From Dyella monticola (GTDB lineage: Bacteria; Pseudomonadota; Gammaproteobacteria; Xanthomonadales; Rhodanobacteraceae), in the NCBI RefSeq assembly GCF_003363155.1, contig NZ_QRBE01000001.1, positions 737,325 through 801,324 on the forward strand: a DNA stretch of 64,000 nucleotides. Reading direction: 5' to 3'. This document shows, one piece after another, positions 8,361-17,087 of this stretch. How positions within the stretch are numbered: the stretch's first letter is position 1; each line of letters begins with the position of its first letter. The notes beneath the pieces were generated by a model that saw only the letters and a list, made by a program, of their open reading frames with translations, made no database searches and had not been told where the DNA came from. The translations under genes and the position numbers were made by a program.

Positions 8361-9088
8361 GTACGCCAGAGCAGCCTCGCGATGAGGACGACAAGGGCAT
8401 GGATGCATCGTATGGCAACCGGTCGGCGGTGCATTCGTCGCGGCGACGTTGGGCACCCGTACGTTTCGTGCGCGCCCGCCCGTGGCTGATCGTGTCGGGC
8501 ATGGTCTTCATCCTGATCGCGGTACTGCTTGCCGTTGCCGGGGTAAAGCTTGCTTCCGCACTGTTGCTCGGTTTCGATACTGGCGTGCTGCTTTATCTGT
8601 GCATGCTTGTGCGCATGTTTGGCCGTGCCACCGCGAAGCACATGGCGCGTCATGCGTGTATGCAAGACACCGGGCGCCGCACCACATTGTCGATCGCGGT
8701 GATGTTATCGGTGGTGGTGCTTGTGGCGTTGTCCACGGAAATGCACGCTGCCAAAAGCGGCGGCGCTTCAGCGATGGGCATGGCGGCGCTGAGCATCGTG
8801 CTGTCGTGGCTATTCATGAACACGATGTATGCATTGCATTACGCGCACGGCTACTACGGCGATTTCGGTGCGCAGCATGAAGGTTTGCAATTTCCCGGCA
8901 CAAAGCAACCCGATTATTGGGATTTCGTGTATTTCGCCTTCGTCATCGGTATGTGCTTTCAAGTGTCCGACGTGCAGATCACCAGCCATGTGCTGCGGCG
9001 CACGGCGTTGTTACACAGCGTGGTGGCGTTTTTCTTCAACGTCTTCATTATCGCCATTAGCGTGAACATTGCCGCAGGGCTTGCCTAG
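8357..9088 (+). CDS. DUF1345 family membrane protein
   Basis: The start overlaps the stop of the acetyltransferase gene. The 243 residues have a cytoplasmic basic N-terminus (about 1-40) and five to six predicted membrane helices. NTMYALHYAHGYY followed by FPGTKQPDYWDFVYFAFVIGMCFQVSDVQ is typical of DUF1345 inner-membrane proteins. No function is established for this family. Confidence 0.8.
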   Translation: MSTPEQPRDEDDKGMDASYGNRSAVHSSRRRWAPVRFVRARPWLIVSGMVFILIAVLLAVAGVKLASALLLGFDTGVLLYLCMLVRMFGRATAKHMARHACMQDTGRRTTLSIAVMLSVVVLVALSTEMHAAKSGGASAMGMAALSIVLSWLFMNTMYALHYAHGYYGDFGAQHEGLQFPGTKQPDYWDFVYFAFVIGMCFQVSDVQITSHVLRRTALLHSVVAFFFNVFIIAISVNIAAGLA

Positions 9089-9142
9089 GAGGTTGGTGCC
9101 GCGAAGTGCACTTTCTTCGGGAATGCTCCATAAATGCATTGC

Positions 9143-9178
9143 CGTCATTCCGGCCTGAACACCTGCGCCGGAATGACG
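9143..9178. repeat. Palindromic repeat with perfect 12-bp arms
   Basis: CGTCATTCCGGC (9143-9154) and GCCGGAATGACG (9167-9178) are exact reverse complements with a 12-base loop. It sits between the convergent DUF1345 gene and yajQ. It is a second member of the palindrome family seen at 1487 and 18306. Confidence 0.7.
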
Positions 9179-9220
9179 ATGAGGCAGGCCGAGCCCTCGG
9201 CGCAAACAAACCTTCCGCCA

Positions 9221-9703
9221 TCAATCCCGGAAATTATCGAACTGCAACGGCAGCTCGACGTCCGCCTTACGCAACACCGCCATTGCCAGTTGCAAGTCAT
9301 CACGCTTCTTGCCGGTCACGCGCAGTTTGTCACCGTTGATTTGCGCTTCCACCTTGAGCTTGGCTTCCTTCAGCGTGGCGATCAGCTTCTTGGCGATGGG
9401 TTGCTCGATGCCTTGTTTCACGGTGATCTTCTGCCGTGCAGCGCCCAGACTCACCTCCGGATCCGCCACGTCCAGCGCGCGAAGATCGATCTTGCGTGCG
9501 GCGAGACGGCCACGCAGGATGTCTAGCATCTGCTGCAGTTGGAATTCGCTTGGCGCGCTTTGGGTGATCACGAGCTTGTCCAGTTCGAACTTGGCGTCGG
9601 TGCCTTTGAAATCGAAGCGATTGGAAAGCTCCCGATTGGCCTGGTCCACCCCGTTAGTCAGTTCGTGCTTGTCGACTTCGGAAATCACGTCAAAGGAAGG
9701 CAT
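9221..9703 (-). CDS. yajQ: YajQ family nucleotide-binding protein
   Basis: A 160-residue protein matching YajQ/UPF0234 end to end: MPSFDVISEVD at the start, NELSNRFDFKG-type block (here RELSNRFDFKGTDA), then KDD/KRDDLQLA and the closing LQFDNFRD. A Xanthomonas member is a cyclic di-GMP effector that modulates transcription of virulence genes; that role is known for the family there and only inferred here. It is a monocistronic gene divergent from the flavoprotein gene at 9801. Confidence 0.93.
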   Translation of the reverse strand: MPSFDVISEVDKHELTNGVDQANRELSNRFDFKGTDAKFELDKLVITQSAPSEFQLQQMLDILRGRLAARKIDLRALDVADPEVSLGAARQKITVKQGIEQPIAKKLIATLKEAKLKVEAQINGDKLRVTGKKRDDLQLAMAVLRKADVELPLQFDNFRD

Positions 9704-9800
9704 GGCTGGGTCCGTAGTAGGGCAGATGGCAAGTTTAAGGCATGCAGGTGTTGGATAATGGCTGGATGTTCAAGCTGGCAGTGGCTATGGCGGTGATCGC

Positions 9801-10979
9801 GTGAAAGTGGATGTCCTGATCATCGGTGCAGGGGCCGCGGGGCTGATGTGCGCCATGACCGCCGGCCAGCGCGGGCGGCACGTGCTGGTGGTCGATCATG
9901 CGAACAGGCCCGGCAAAAAGATCCTCATGTCCGGCGGGGGACGCTGCAATTTCACCAATCTGGGCGTGACGCCTGCGCAGTTCCTTTCGGCCAACCCGCA
10001 TTTCTGCAAATCCGCCCTGGCGCGCTATACACCCTACGATTTCATTGCACTGGTAGAAAAACACCGTATTGCGTATCACGAGAAGGAACTGGGACAACTC
10101 TTTTGCGATGAGTCGTCCAAGCTGATCGTGCGTATGCTATTGGATGAGTGTGCGGCAGCCGGCGCTCGCGTCGAAACCCCTTGTGCCGTGCAGGCGGTGC
10201 GAAAAACCGAAGAAGGTTTTTCCGTGCTCACGGCGCGTGGCGAAGTACACGCTCAATCACTGGTGGTGGCGTCGGGTGGTCTTTCGATACCCAGCATGGG
10301 CGCAACGGGATTGGGTTATGAGCTCGCGCGACAATTCGGGCACAACGTGCTGCCTACGCGCGCGGGTTTAGTGCCACTCACCTTGAGCGGCAAGCATCTG
10401 GAGCATTACCAGGACCTGGCCGGCGTCGCGTTGCCGGTTGCACAGACGCGCGTGGGCAAGCGCAACTTCCGTGCGGGCCTGTTGTTTACGCATCGCGGTA
10501 TCAGCGGGCCTGCAGTCTTGCAGATTTCTTCGTACTGGCAGCCTGGCGATGAGCTGCATCTCGATCTGTCCCCCGAGCAGAACCTGGGCGAATGGTTGAT
10601 CGCCCAACGTACAGAGCGGCCGGCGGCCGAATTGCGCAATGTGCTCGGCGACAAGCTGCCGCGGCGGCTCGCGCAGCGCTTGTGTGAGCGTTGGCTGCAA
10701 AGCAAGCCCATGCGTCAATTCCCCGATGCGGAATTGCGCGACATCGGCGGGCGATTGCACGATTGGCCGATCGTCGCCAGCGGTACCGAAGGTTATCGCA
10801 CGGCGGAAGTGACCCTGGGTGGCGTGGATACCGACGGGCTTTCCTCCAGCAGCATGCAATCTAAGCATGTGCCGGGGCTTTATTTCATCGGCGAGGTGGT
10901 CGACGTGACCGGTTGGCTGGGTGGTTACAACTTTCAGTGGGCATGGGCATCGGGTCATGCGGCCGGTACGGTCGCGTGA
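9801..10979 (+). CDS. BaiN/YhiN (HI0933) family flavoprotein
   Basis: A 392-residue NAD(P)/FAD-dependent oxidoreductase-like protein. The GTG start places the Rossmann motif IIGAGAAGL at residues 7-15. NRPGKKILMSGGGRCNFTN is the hallmark of the HI0933/BaiN family, as are TGLGYELARQFGH, the LFTHRGISGPAVLQIS block and GEVVDVTGWLGGYNFQWAWASG at the C-terminus. The physiological substrate is unknown for most members. No ATG alternative fits in frame. Confidence 0.9.
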   Translation: MKVDVLIIGAGAAGLMCAMTAGQRGRHVLVVDHANRPGKKILMSGGGRCNFTNLGVTPAQFLSANPHFCKSALARYTPYDFIALVEKHRIAYHEKELGQLFCDESSKLIVRMLLDECAAAGARVETPCAVQAVRKTEEGFSVLTARGEVHAQSLVVASGGLSIPSMGATGLGYELARQFGHNVLPTRAGLVPLTLSGKHLEHYQDLAGVALPVAQTRVGKRNFRAGLLFTHRGISGPAVLQISSYWQPGDELHLDLSPEQNLGEWLIAQRTERPAAELRNVLGDKLPRRLAQRLCERWLQSKPMRQFPDAELRDIGGRLHDWPIVASGTEGYRTAEVTLGGVDTDGLSSSSMQSKHVPGLYFIGEVVDVTGWLGGYNFQWAWASGHAAGTVA

Positions 10980-11043
10980 TGTTTCGCTTCGGCTGAACAT
11001 CCAGCGTGATCCACTAGACGGGTTTGCAAATAGGAGAAAGTCC

Positions 11044-11937
11044 ATGAAAGTCGGCTTTATCGGCCTGGGTGCGATGGGTAGCAGCATGGCCAGCAATCTC
11101 GTTGCCGCCGGCCATCACCTCACCGTGTGGAATCGCTCGGAAGCTGCCGCAGAGAAGCTGGTGTCACTGGGCGCCAAGTTCGTGCGAACGCCGGACCGTG
11201 CCGCACAAGGTGATGTGCTGCACAGCATGCTGGCGAACGACCAAGCGGTGCGCGAGGTGTTTCTCGAGGGCGGTCTGCTCGATGCCATGGATCCGGGCAC
11301 CGTGCACGTCAATCATGCGACGATTTCCGTCGCGCTAGCCAGGCAGTTGAGCGAAGAGCACGCCAAGCGTGGCCTGAGCTATGTGGCAGCCCCCGTGTTC
11401 GGTCGCCCTGATGTGGCCGCGTCGGGCAAGCTCAATATGCTGGTGGCGGGGCCGAACGCAGCGATCGAAAAAGCGCGACCGCTGCTCGAGCAGATGGCGG
11501 CCAGGCTCTGGCCGATGGGAGAGAATCCCGAGCGCGCCAACGTCGTGAAGCTGGCCGGCAATTTCATGATTGTGTCGGCCATAGAAAGCCTGTCCGAGGC
11601 TTCAGTGCTGGCGCGCGCCTACGGGGTGAATGAATCCGATTTCATCGAGCTGATGACCAGCACCTTGTTCGCGTGTCCGGTCTACCAGGGCTACGGCAAC
11701 GCGATCGCCGAAAAGCGCTTCACACCGCCGGGCTTTGCCCTGCCGCTGGGGTTGAAGGATGTGATGCTCGCGCAAGAGGCTGCACACGGCGAGCAGGTGC
11801 CCATGCCGCTGGCCGGCGTGCTGCGTGACGCCTTGCTGGAGGCCATCGCAGACGGTGCCCAAGACATGGATTTGTCCGCGTTGGCGAGGGTATCCGCGCG
11901 GCGCGCCAACCTGGAGCGGCGTGGTGGTGATCAATAA
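11044..11937 (+). CDS. 3-hydroxyisobutyrate dehydrogenase-like NAD(P)-dependent reductase
   Basis: The ATG at 11044 follows AGGAG; the frame open to 10921 overlaps the previous gene and is not used. The 297-residue product starts with KVGFIGLGAMGSSMASNL (NAD(P)-binding Rossmann motif). It has the substrate loop APVFGRPDVAASGKLNMLVAG, the family lysine in VVKLAGNFMI, and the C-terminal PLGLKDVMLAQEAA helix. It belongs to the beta-hydroxyacid dehydrogenase family that includes GarR, GlxR and HIBADH. The substrate cannot be assigned. Confidence 0.85.
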   Translation: MKVGFIGLGAMGSSMASNLVAAGHHLTVWNRSEAAAEKLVSLGAKFVRTPDRAAQGDVLHSMLANDQAVREVFLEGGLLDAMDPGTVHVNHATISVALARQLSEEHAKRGLSYVAAPVFGRPDVAASGKLNMLVAGPNAAIEKARPLLEQMAARLWPMGENPERANVVKLAGNFMIVSAIESLSEASVLARAYGVNESDFIELMTSTLFACPVYQGYGNAIAEKRFTPPGFALPLGLKDVMLAQEAAHGEQVPMPLAGVLRDALLEAIADGAQDMDLSALARVSARRANLERRGGDQ

Positions 11938-11946
11938 ACCCTACGC

Positions 11947-12828
11947 TTAGCCCGTATTCCAGTGCAGATGGCCATCGATCACAGTGTTGGTGCGTCCACC
12001 GATCCAAATGGTGCCATCGACGATATGTGCGATGAGCAAGGCATCGTGCCCCATCTCACGCCCCTGGCTCACCGAGTAGCCGCCCGCCAGCGGGCCGGTG
12101 GGTTCGGCATGCGTGAGGTATGCGGCAATCAGGCCGTTCGCGGCACCGGAAGCGGGATCTTCCACGATGCCCACGCCGGACGGGAACGCGCGCACTACTA
12201 GTTGGTAGTCCGGATGATGGCTGCGCGCGAACGCGCATAGACCCATGCTGCCGCTTGCCACGGCGAGCGCGCCGATCGCGCTGTGATCGGGGCTCCATGC
12301 ACGCAGGCTTGCTTCGTCCACGCATTCGGTCAGCCACCAGCGTCGACCACCATCCACCAGCGCTGGCGGCAGCCTGCCCAGTTCGATGCCGTCGAGTGTG
12401 GCCGCCAGCAGCGGATGAGCGTGCAGGCCGGTTTTCACCACGCGCGCGTCGGGCGATTGCAGCATCAATATCCGCTCATTGCCGCTGCCCTCCACCCGAA
12501 TGGGCAGCACACCGGCGCCGCACTCCTGCCACAGCAGGCCGCCTTGCGGTTCGGCCAGACCGCATTCGAGCACCGCATGCGCGCTGCCGACGCTAGGGTG
12601 GCCGGCGAAGGCAATTTCCTTTTGCGGCGTAAAGATACGCACGCGATAGCTGGCTTTGGGATCCGTGGGCGGAAGCAGGAAGGTGGTTTCCACCAGATTG
12701 GTCCAGCGCGCGTAGCGCTGCATATCGGCGTCACTCCAGTCACGCGCATCCGTGACCACACCCAGGTGGTTGCCGCCACCAGGACGGGCGGCAAAAACGT
12801 CCAGGTGCATATAGCGAATCGGTTTCAT
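11947..12828 (-). CDS. PhzF family isomerase-like protein
   Basis: A 293-residue protein with the PhzF/diaminopimelate-epimerase-like fold: LDVFAARPGGGNHLGVV at the start, NLVETTFLL containing the conserved active-site glutamate (Glu47), EIAFAGHPSVGSAHAVLE, and EDPASGAANGLIAAYL with the second-domain phosphate-like loop. Many such proteins lie outside phenazine clusters and have unknown substrates. No phenazine genes are nearby, so phenazine synthesis is not implied. It is convergent with the dehydrogenase gene. Confidence 0.88.
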   Translation of the reverse strand: MKPIRYMHLDVFAARPGGGNHLGVVTDARDWSDADMQRYARWTNLVETTFLLPPTDPKASYRVRIFTPQKEIAFAGHPSVGSAHAVLECGLAEPQGGLLWQECGAGVLPIRVEGSGNERILMLQSPDARVVKTGLHAHPLLAATLDGIELGRLPPALVDGGRRWWLTECVDEASLRAWSPDHSAIGALAVASGSMGLCAFARSHHPDYQLVVRAFPSGVGIVEDPASGAANGLIAAYLTHAEPTGPLAGGYSVSQGREMGHDALLIAHIVDGTIWIGGRTNTVIDGHLHWNTG

Positions 12829-12933
12829 ACGGCAGTAAGCACAAAACGGGAGCGAACGGGCATTTTAGCTGTCGACAACTTGGCGCGTGAACGTCAAGAT
12901 GCGCAAATTCCTGATCATTGTCAGATTCGTCAT

Positions 12934-13542
12934 ATGCCGATTACGCTCCTCATCATTCTCGCTGCCACCTGCATCGTTTCGTTCATGGCCTTCAATAACC
13001 GGCGCATGTTCGACGATCTGATCCTGTGGCCACCGGCGATCGAGCGCAAGCACGAATACTACCGGCTGGTGACGTACGGGCTGCTGCATGCCGATCCCAT
13101 GCATCTGCTGTTCAACATGATTACGCTGTATTTCTTCGGCCGTGTCATGGAGCCGCTCTATAACGCGACACTCGGCCCGTTTGGCTTTGGTTTGTTCTAT
13201 CTGGGCGGTTTGATTGTCTCGATCCTTCCCACTTATCTGAAGAATCGCCGCAACATGAATTACCGCAGCCTGGGTTCATCGGGCGCGGTATCGGCGGTAT
13301 TGTTCGGCTTCGTGATGTATGCGCCATGGACGCGCATCCTGGTGTTTGTCATTCCCGTACCGGCGATCATCTACGCCGTGCTATACGTGGGTTATTCCAT
13401 CTACATGGACCAGCGCGGGCAGGGCAACGTCAACCACAGCGCCCATTTGTGGGGCGCCGGTTACGGCGTCTTGTTTACGATATTGGCCAACCCTGGCGTG
13501 CTGCCACATTTCCTGGGTGCTCTATCGCAGCCGGGGACGTAG
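12934..13542 (+). CDS. Rhomboid family intramembrane serine protease
   Basis: The start is the ATG at 12934; the open frame extends far upstream through the antisense of the PhzF gene and is not coding there. The 202 residues span six membrane helices. RSLGSSGAVS carries the GxSG motif with catalytic Ser116, NHSAHLWGAGYG carries catalytic His171, and HLLFNM gives the conserved His57/Asn61 in helix 2. Rhomboids cleave within membrane-spanning segments of other proteins. The substrate is unknown. Confidence 0.9.
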   Translation: MPITLLIILAATCIVSFMAFNNRRMFDDLILWPPAIERKHEYYRLVTYGLLHADPMHLLFNMITLYFFGRVMEPLYNATLGPFGFGLFYLGGLIVSILPTYLKNRRNMNYRSLGSSGAVSAVLFGFVMYAPWTRILVFVIPVPAIIYAVLYVGYSIYMDQRGQGNVNHSAHLWGAGYGVLFTILANPGVLPHFLGALSQPGT

Positions 13543-13619
13543 ATACAAACCTCCGGCACTTGCCGATCACGTGTACTTGGTGATGATGGAGGTAGTTCTC
13601 ACCGCCGGAGTATGTACGC

Positions 13620-14282
13620 ATGGCAACGACTCGCAAGTCTGCCGCGAAGAAGCCCGCGGCACGCAAGGCAGCCCCCGCAGCCGGTTCGAGCAAGAAGAAG
13701 CCTGTCGGCACATCGCGCCCAGCCAGTGCCAAAACGGCGAAGAAAGCCGTTGCGGGCAAGCAGGCGGCGAAGAAGGTGAGTGTGTCGAAGACACCCGGCA
13801 AAACGGTCGCGAAGACGGCTGCGAATGCTGCGAATAAGGCGGCTAAAAAACCCTTGGCGCGCAAGCCCGCGTCATCGACGGCAAAGCAGGGTGCAGTAGC
13901 CGATAAGGTATCCGTTGCGAAGAAAGCGCCAGCAGGCAAGGCCGCCCGTTCCCCGGCGGCATCCGCGCCACCCGTTGCGGCACCGCGGACGCCACCTAAA
14001 CCCGTAGCCGTGAAGGAACGTGCGCCGGTGGCGCCAAAGACAGCACCTGGCGCCACGCCCGCACCCGCGCATATCAGCCCGCAGGAAGCCGTTGAGCACA
14101 TCCAGGCGTTATTGCGCGCCAAGCAGGACCGTATCAAGCAAGGACCGACCTGGCCGGGCGCCCATTCGGGCCCGCAAGCTGGCGGCGAAAGCACGCAACA
14201 CACGGGCGACCATCACGCCAACGGCCCATCGCACCATTTTGCGCATGCGCGTGGTGATCAATCCAAGGGCAACAAAACCTGA
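13620..14282 (+). CDS. Histone H1-like Lys/Ala/Pro-rich protein
   Basis: A 220-residue protein whose first 150 residues are low-complexity Lys, Ala, Pro and Ser with AAKK, AKTAKK and KKPxAR repeats, like histone H1-like and AlgP-type proteins. A short ordered segment HISPQEAVEHIQALLRAKQD (about 146-165) could form a helix, and the tail is rich in His, Gly and Gln. It is probably a nucleoid-associated, DNA-condensing protein. GGAG lies nine bases before the ATG. Confidence 0.7.
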   Translation: MATTRKSAAKKPAARKAAPAAGSSKKKPVGTSRPASAKTAKKAVAGKQAAKKVSVSKTPGKTVAKTAANAANKAAKKPLARKPASSTAKQGAVADKVSVAKKAPAGKAARSPAASAPPVAAPRTPPKPVAVKERAPVAPKTAPGATPAPAHISPQEAVEHIQALLRAKQDRIKQGPTWPGAHSGPQAGGESTQHTGDHHANGPSHHFAHARGDQSKGNKT

Positions 14283-14295
14283 CTGCTGTAGGCCC

Positions 14296-14335
14296 GACAA
14301 GGCGGCTGCGCATGGCCTGTGGCCGCTTGTCTTTT
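14296..14335 (+). terminator. Intrinsic terminator after the histone-like gene
   Basis: GACAAGGCGGC (14296-14306) pairs with GCCGCTTGTC (14322-14331) with one bulged G, followed by TTTT. It lies 14 bases beyond the stop of the histone-like gene. Confidence 0.65.
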
Positions 14336-14399
14336 CCGCTCAGGGCGCATTTAACGCAGCGGGACTAACGTAGCACCGTAATCGCATGGAGTCCCCGCC

Positions 14400-14765
14400 A
14401 TGAATAACTCAATCAAACGCGTGCTTGCCGGCCTGACGCTGGCGGGCCTGCTCAGCCTGCTTTCCGGTTGTTATGTCGCGCCAGGTTACAGCTACGTGCG
14501 AGGCAGCGGTTACGCGGGTGACGCCTATTACGGAACCGCTCCGGCGTATGGGTACTACCCTGGTTATTACGGTTACTACGGCGGCTATTGGCCCGGCTAC
14601 TACGGCGGCTACTACGGTTGTTGCTACGGCGGCTGGTATGGTCGTGGCCACTACTACGGCGGCCACTACTACGGCGGGCATGGTGGCTACCACGGTAGCT
14701 ACCACGGCGGTGGCCACGTCAGCGGTGGCCATGGCGGAGGCGGCGGCCACTTCAGCGGACACTAA
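14400..14765 (+). CDS. Gly/Tyr/His-rich small lipoprotein
   Basis: A 121-residue protein with a lipoprotein signal (GLLSLLSGC, lipobox LSGC about residue 24). Almost all the rest is Gly and Tyr repeats (GYYGGYWPGYYGGYYG type), changing to Gly/His repeats (GGHYYGG, GGGHFSGH) at the end. Two adjacent Cys lie mid-chain. The composition suggests a disordered, possibly metal-binding or structural outer-membrane lipoprotein. No family with known function is recognised. Confidence 0.65.
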   Translation: MNNSIKRVLAGLTLAGLLSLLSGCYVAPGYSYVRGSGYAGDAYYGTAPAYGYYPGYYGYYGGYWPGYYGGYYGCCYGGWYGRGHYYGGHYYGGHGGYHGSYHGGGHVSGGHGGGGGHFSGH

Positions 14766-14792
14766 ACCGCCGGCTTGCGTCAGAATGCGGGG

Positions 14793-15866
14793 ATGATTCG
14801 CCCTCGCATTCGGCTTTCGCCAATCCGGATTGTTTGCTGCATGGTACTGACCGTCGTGCTTGGTGCCTGCGCCGATCTTCGCTACTACGTGCACGTCACG
14901 CATGGTGAAGGTGCGTTGCTGCTGCAGCGTCGCTCCGTGTACAAGGTGGTTGCCAATCCCGCGACCGACCGCAAGCTTGCCGCACGTCTCACGCTCTCCC
15001 AGCAGGCGCGGCAGTTTGCCTCCGATCGCCTCGATCTGCCACGCAACCGCAGTTATACCTATTACGTTCAACTGCATCGACCGTATGTGGTGTGGAACGT
15101 CTATGCCACACCGCGTTTTTCGGTGGATGCGGTACCGCAGTGCTTTCCCATCGCAGGCTGCGTGGCGTATCGCGGCTGGTTCGATGAAAAAAAGGCGAGG
15201 GAGAGCGCCGCGCAGATGCGTGCGCGAGGTAATGATGTCTATATCGGCGGCGTTTCTGCCTATTCCACGCTGGGCTGGTTTTCCGATCCCATTCTCAGCA
15301 GCATGATGCGCTGGGATGACGATGAGCTGGTCGGCACGATCTTTCACGAACTGGCGCATCAAAAGATCTACGTGAAAGGCGACACCGCCTTCAACGAAAG
15401 CTACGCCATGTTCGTGGAAAACGAGGGTTTGCGTGAATGGCACCGCGCGCGTGGCGAGCCGGTGGGCGACGATCGCGATCAGGCAATGGATGATGGATTT
15501 ACCAAACTGGTGCTCGATCTGCGTGATCGACTGGAAAAGCTTTACGCTAGTGGCGTCGACGAACATGCCATGGAGCTTGGCAAGCAGCGTGAGATTGCCG
15601 ATTTTCGCGTGCGCTATGCTGCGTGGCGCGATACAAGCTGGCCTAATGATCACCGTTACGATACCTGGGTTGCCCAGCCGATCAATAATGCGACGTTGCT
15701 GCCATTTGGCCTCTACGATCAGTGGATACCGGCATTCGCGGCGATCTTCAAACAAGCCGGTGGGCAGTGGCCGCAGTTCTTCGATCGCGTGCGCGCGCTG
15801 GCCAGGGAGCCCAAGGTCGGACGGACAAACGCCCTGTGCGCCTTGTCTGAGAAGGGAGGCGCTTGA
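14793..15866 (+). CDS. Lipoprotein zinc metallopeptidase, predicted aminopeptidase family
   Basis: The ATG at 14793 is preferred; a TTG at 14775 adds six residues. The 357-residue product begins with a lipobox (VVLGAC). The central TIFHELAHQKIYVKGDTAFNESYAMFVE is a HExxH-type zinc site with a downstream glutamate ligand (NESYA), characteristic of the predicted-aminopeptidase (COG4324) family. QCFPIAGCVAYRGWF upstream is another family block. It is probably anchored in the envelope facing the periplasm. Substrates are not established. Confidence 0.85.
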   Translation: MIRPRIRLSPIRIVCCMVLTVVLGACADLRYYVHVTHGEGALLLQRRSVYKVVANPATDRKLAARLTLSQQARQFASDRLDLPRNRSYTYYVQLHRPYVVWNVYATPRFSVDAVPQCFPIAGCVAYRGWFDEKKARESAAQMRARGNDVYIGGVSAYSTLGWFSDPILSSMMRWDDDELVGTIFHELAHQKIYVKGDTAFNESYAMFVENEGLREWHRARGEPVGDDRDQAMDDGFTKLVLDLRDRLEKLYASGVDEHAMELGKQREIADFRVRYAAWRDTSWPNDHRYDTWVAQPINNATLLPFGLYDQWIPAFAAIFKQAGGQWPQFFDRVRALAREPKVGRTNALCALSEKGGA

Positions 15867-15881
15867 AGCCGTTACATCACA

Positions 15882-16694
15882 CTAGTGCTGCACTTTGTGC
15901 TGCGACATATAGGTGAGATAGGCAAGCAACGTGTCCAAATCCGCATCCGACAATGACGCTTGCGTGGGAAAGCCGGTCATCTTCGCTTGCGGCCAGCGGT
16001 GCAGGGACTGCGGATTGCGGATAAAGGCGCGCAGCATGGCCGCACTCAAGTATTCGGTAGGACTATGCGGAATATTGAGGTCCGGGCCCATCTGCGCATC
16101 GCCTTCACCGTTGAGGGTATGGCAGGCGAAGCACGTGCGCTGGAACACCATATAGCCGTGACGAACGGGGCTGTTCGCAGGAACGCTGGCCTGCGGTGCC
16201 GTAGCCGGGAAGCGCTCGGCAATCGCCTGCGTACGTTGGATCCGCGCCAATTGGTAAGGCCATTGCTCGCTGCTGATCTTCGCTACCGCCGGGTGCGTCC
16301 ACACCACGTAGAAGGGGCCGGCATGGCCCTTGTTGCCGGGGAGCAGGGGCCATGGCTGCTGCGGGTCTTCCACGGCAAGCCATGCTTGTGCGTGGCCTTG
16401 ATCGAGGATGACGGCGGCAGGAATATCCACCGCGAACCCATCGCTGGCAACAAATTGCAAACGATCGTCGGGGGCAAGCCCTGGCAGCAGCGCAGCGAGC
16501 GGAACGGCCCGGTAGCGCATGGTGCGATGGAATGCGACGTCGTCCGGGATCGTAACTGGCTGTGCATCGGCGCGCGCCAGTAGTTGTGCAGAGGTCCACA
16601 CGCGCGCGCCGTGGCCAGTATCGATGGTCAGATCGGCTGCGTGCAGCGGCAAGGTGAAACACAGCACAAGCAGGGCAAGATAATGACGTAGCAT
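15882..16694 (-). CDS. Periplasmic c-type cytochrome with N-terminal oxidoreductase-like domain
   Basis: The start at 16692-16694 has AAAGGA upstream; the frame reaching 16784 is longer but unsupported. The 270 residues have a signal peptide (LLVLCFTLPLHA). About residues 22-150 resemble a molybdopterin-oxidoreductase-like domain without an obvious cofactor Cys. A class I cytochrome c domain follows, with CFACH (188-192) binding haem and KMTGFP near 247 supplying the axial Met. It is likely a periplasmic electron carrier. The partner is unknown, and the N-terminal assignment is tentative. Confidence 0.75.
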   Translation of the reverse strand: MLRHYLALLVLCFTLPLHAADLTIDTGHGARVWTSAQLLARADAQPVTIPDDVAFHRTMRYRAVPLAALLPGLAPDDRLQFVASDGFAVDIPAAVILDQGHAQAWLAVEDPQQPWPLLPGNKGHAGPFYVVWTHPAVAKISSEQWPYQLARIQRTQAIAERFPATAPQASVPANSPVRHGYMVFQRTCFACHTLNGEGDAQMGPDLNIPHSPTEYLSAAMLRAFIRNPQSLHRWPQAKMTGFPTQASLSDADLDTLLAYLTYMSQHKVQH

Positions 16695-16858
16695 GCTCAG
16701 TCCTTTGAATGACAAGTACTTGGGATCGATACAGGTGAAACCGTCCCACCAAACCTTTGCGGAGAATTTGATCATTGCTTGCACTAACTATCGGAAAGCT
16801 GAACCGATTCGAGCACCGCCTTGAACTTCGTCCGCACCGGCCACACTAAGTAGTCGTA

Positions 16859-16985
16859 TCGCCGTGAGGCGACGAGAGGATGGTGCGGTTCGCCGTGGCA
16901 TCCAGGGGTCGGTTCCCAGTTTACCCTCCCCCCGGAACGCGACCTAACAAACCCCGGCAGTTATTCCCCTGGCTGCCGGGGTTTT
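16859..16985 (+). ncRNA. Candidate structured RNA upstream of pncB
   Basis: The 393-base gap between the divergent cytochrome gene and pncB holds several hairpins in order: TCGCC-GTGA-GGCGA (16859-16872, GNRA loop), GGATG...CATCC capped by CGG-TTCG-CCG (16878-16903), GTTCC...GGAAC (16912-16938), then a strong intrinsic terminator (16949-16985). This suggests either a small RNA or a regulatory 5' leader of pncB, whose ATG lies about 100 bases downstream. No known RNA family was recognised, and the 5' end is unknown. Confidence 0.4.
16949..16985 (+). terminator. Intrinsic terminator upstream of pncB
   Basis: AAACCCCGGCAG (16949-16960) pairs exactly with CTGCCGGGGTTT (16973-16984), followed by TATCTTTT. 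It ends whatever RNA is made from the upstream gap, or attenuates pncB. The tail favours the plus strand. Confidence 0.85.
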
Positions 16986-17087
16986 ATCTTTTGCATGCTG
17001 CACCGACTATTCACGGCAACGACTTCGGCGGGATAATTGCCGGCGTCGCTGTGCACGCGGCGTTCCTTCCCCCGACATGGGCGCTCC

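Noticed and set aside
12283..12933. Long N-terminal extension of the rhomboid frame
   Set aside because: It is antisense to the PhzF gene, and the first 217 codons lack membrane or protease features; the ATG at 12934 gives a normal rhomboid.
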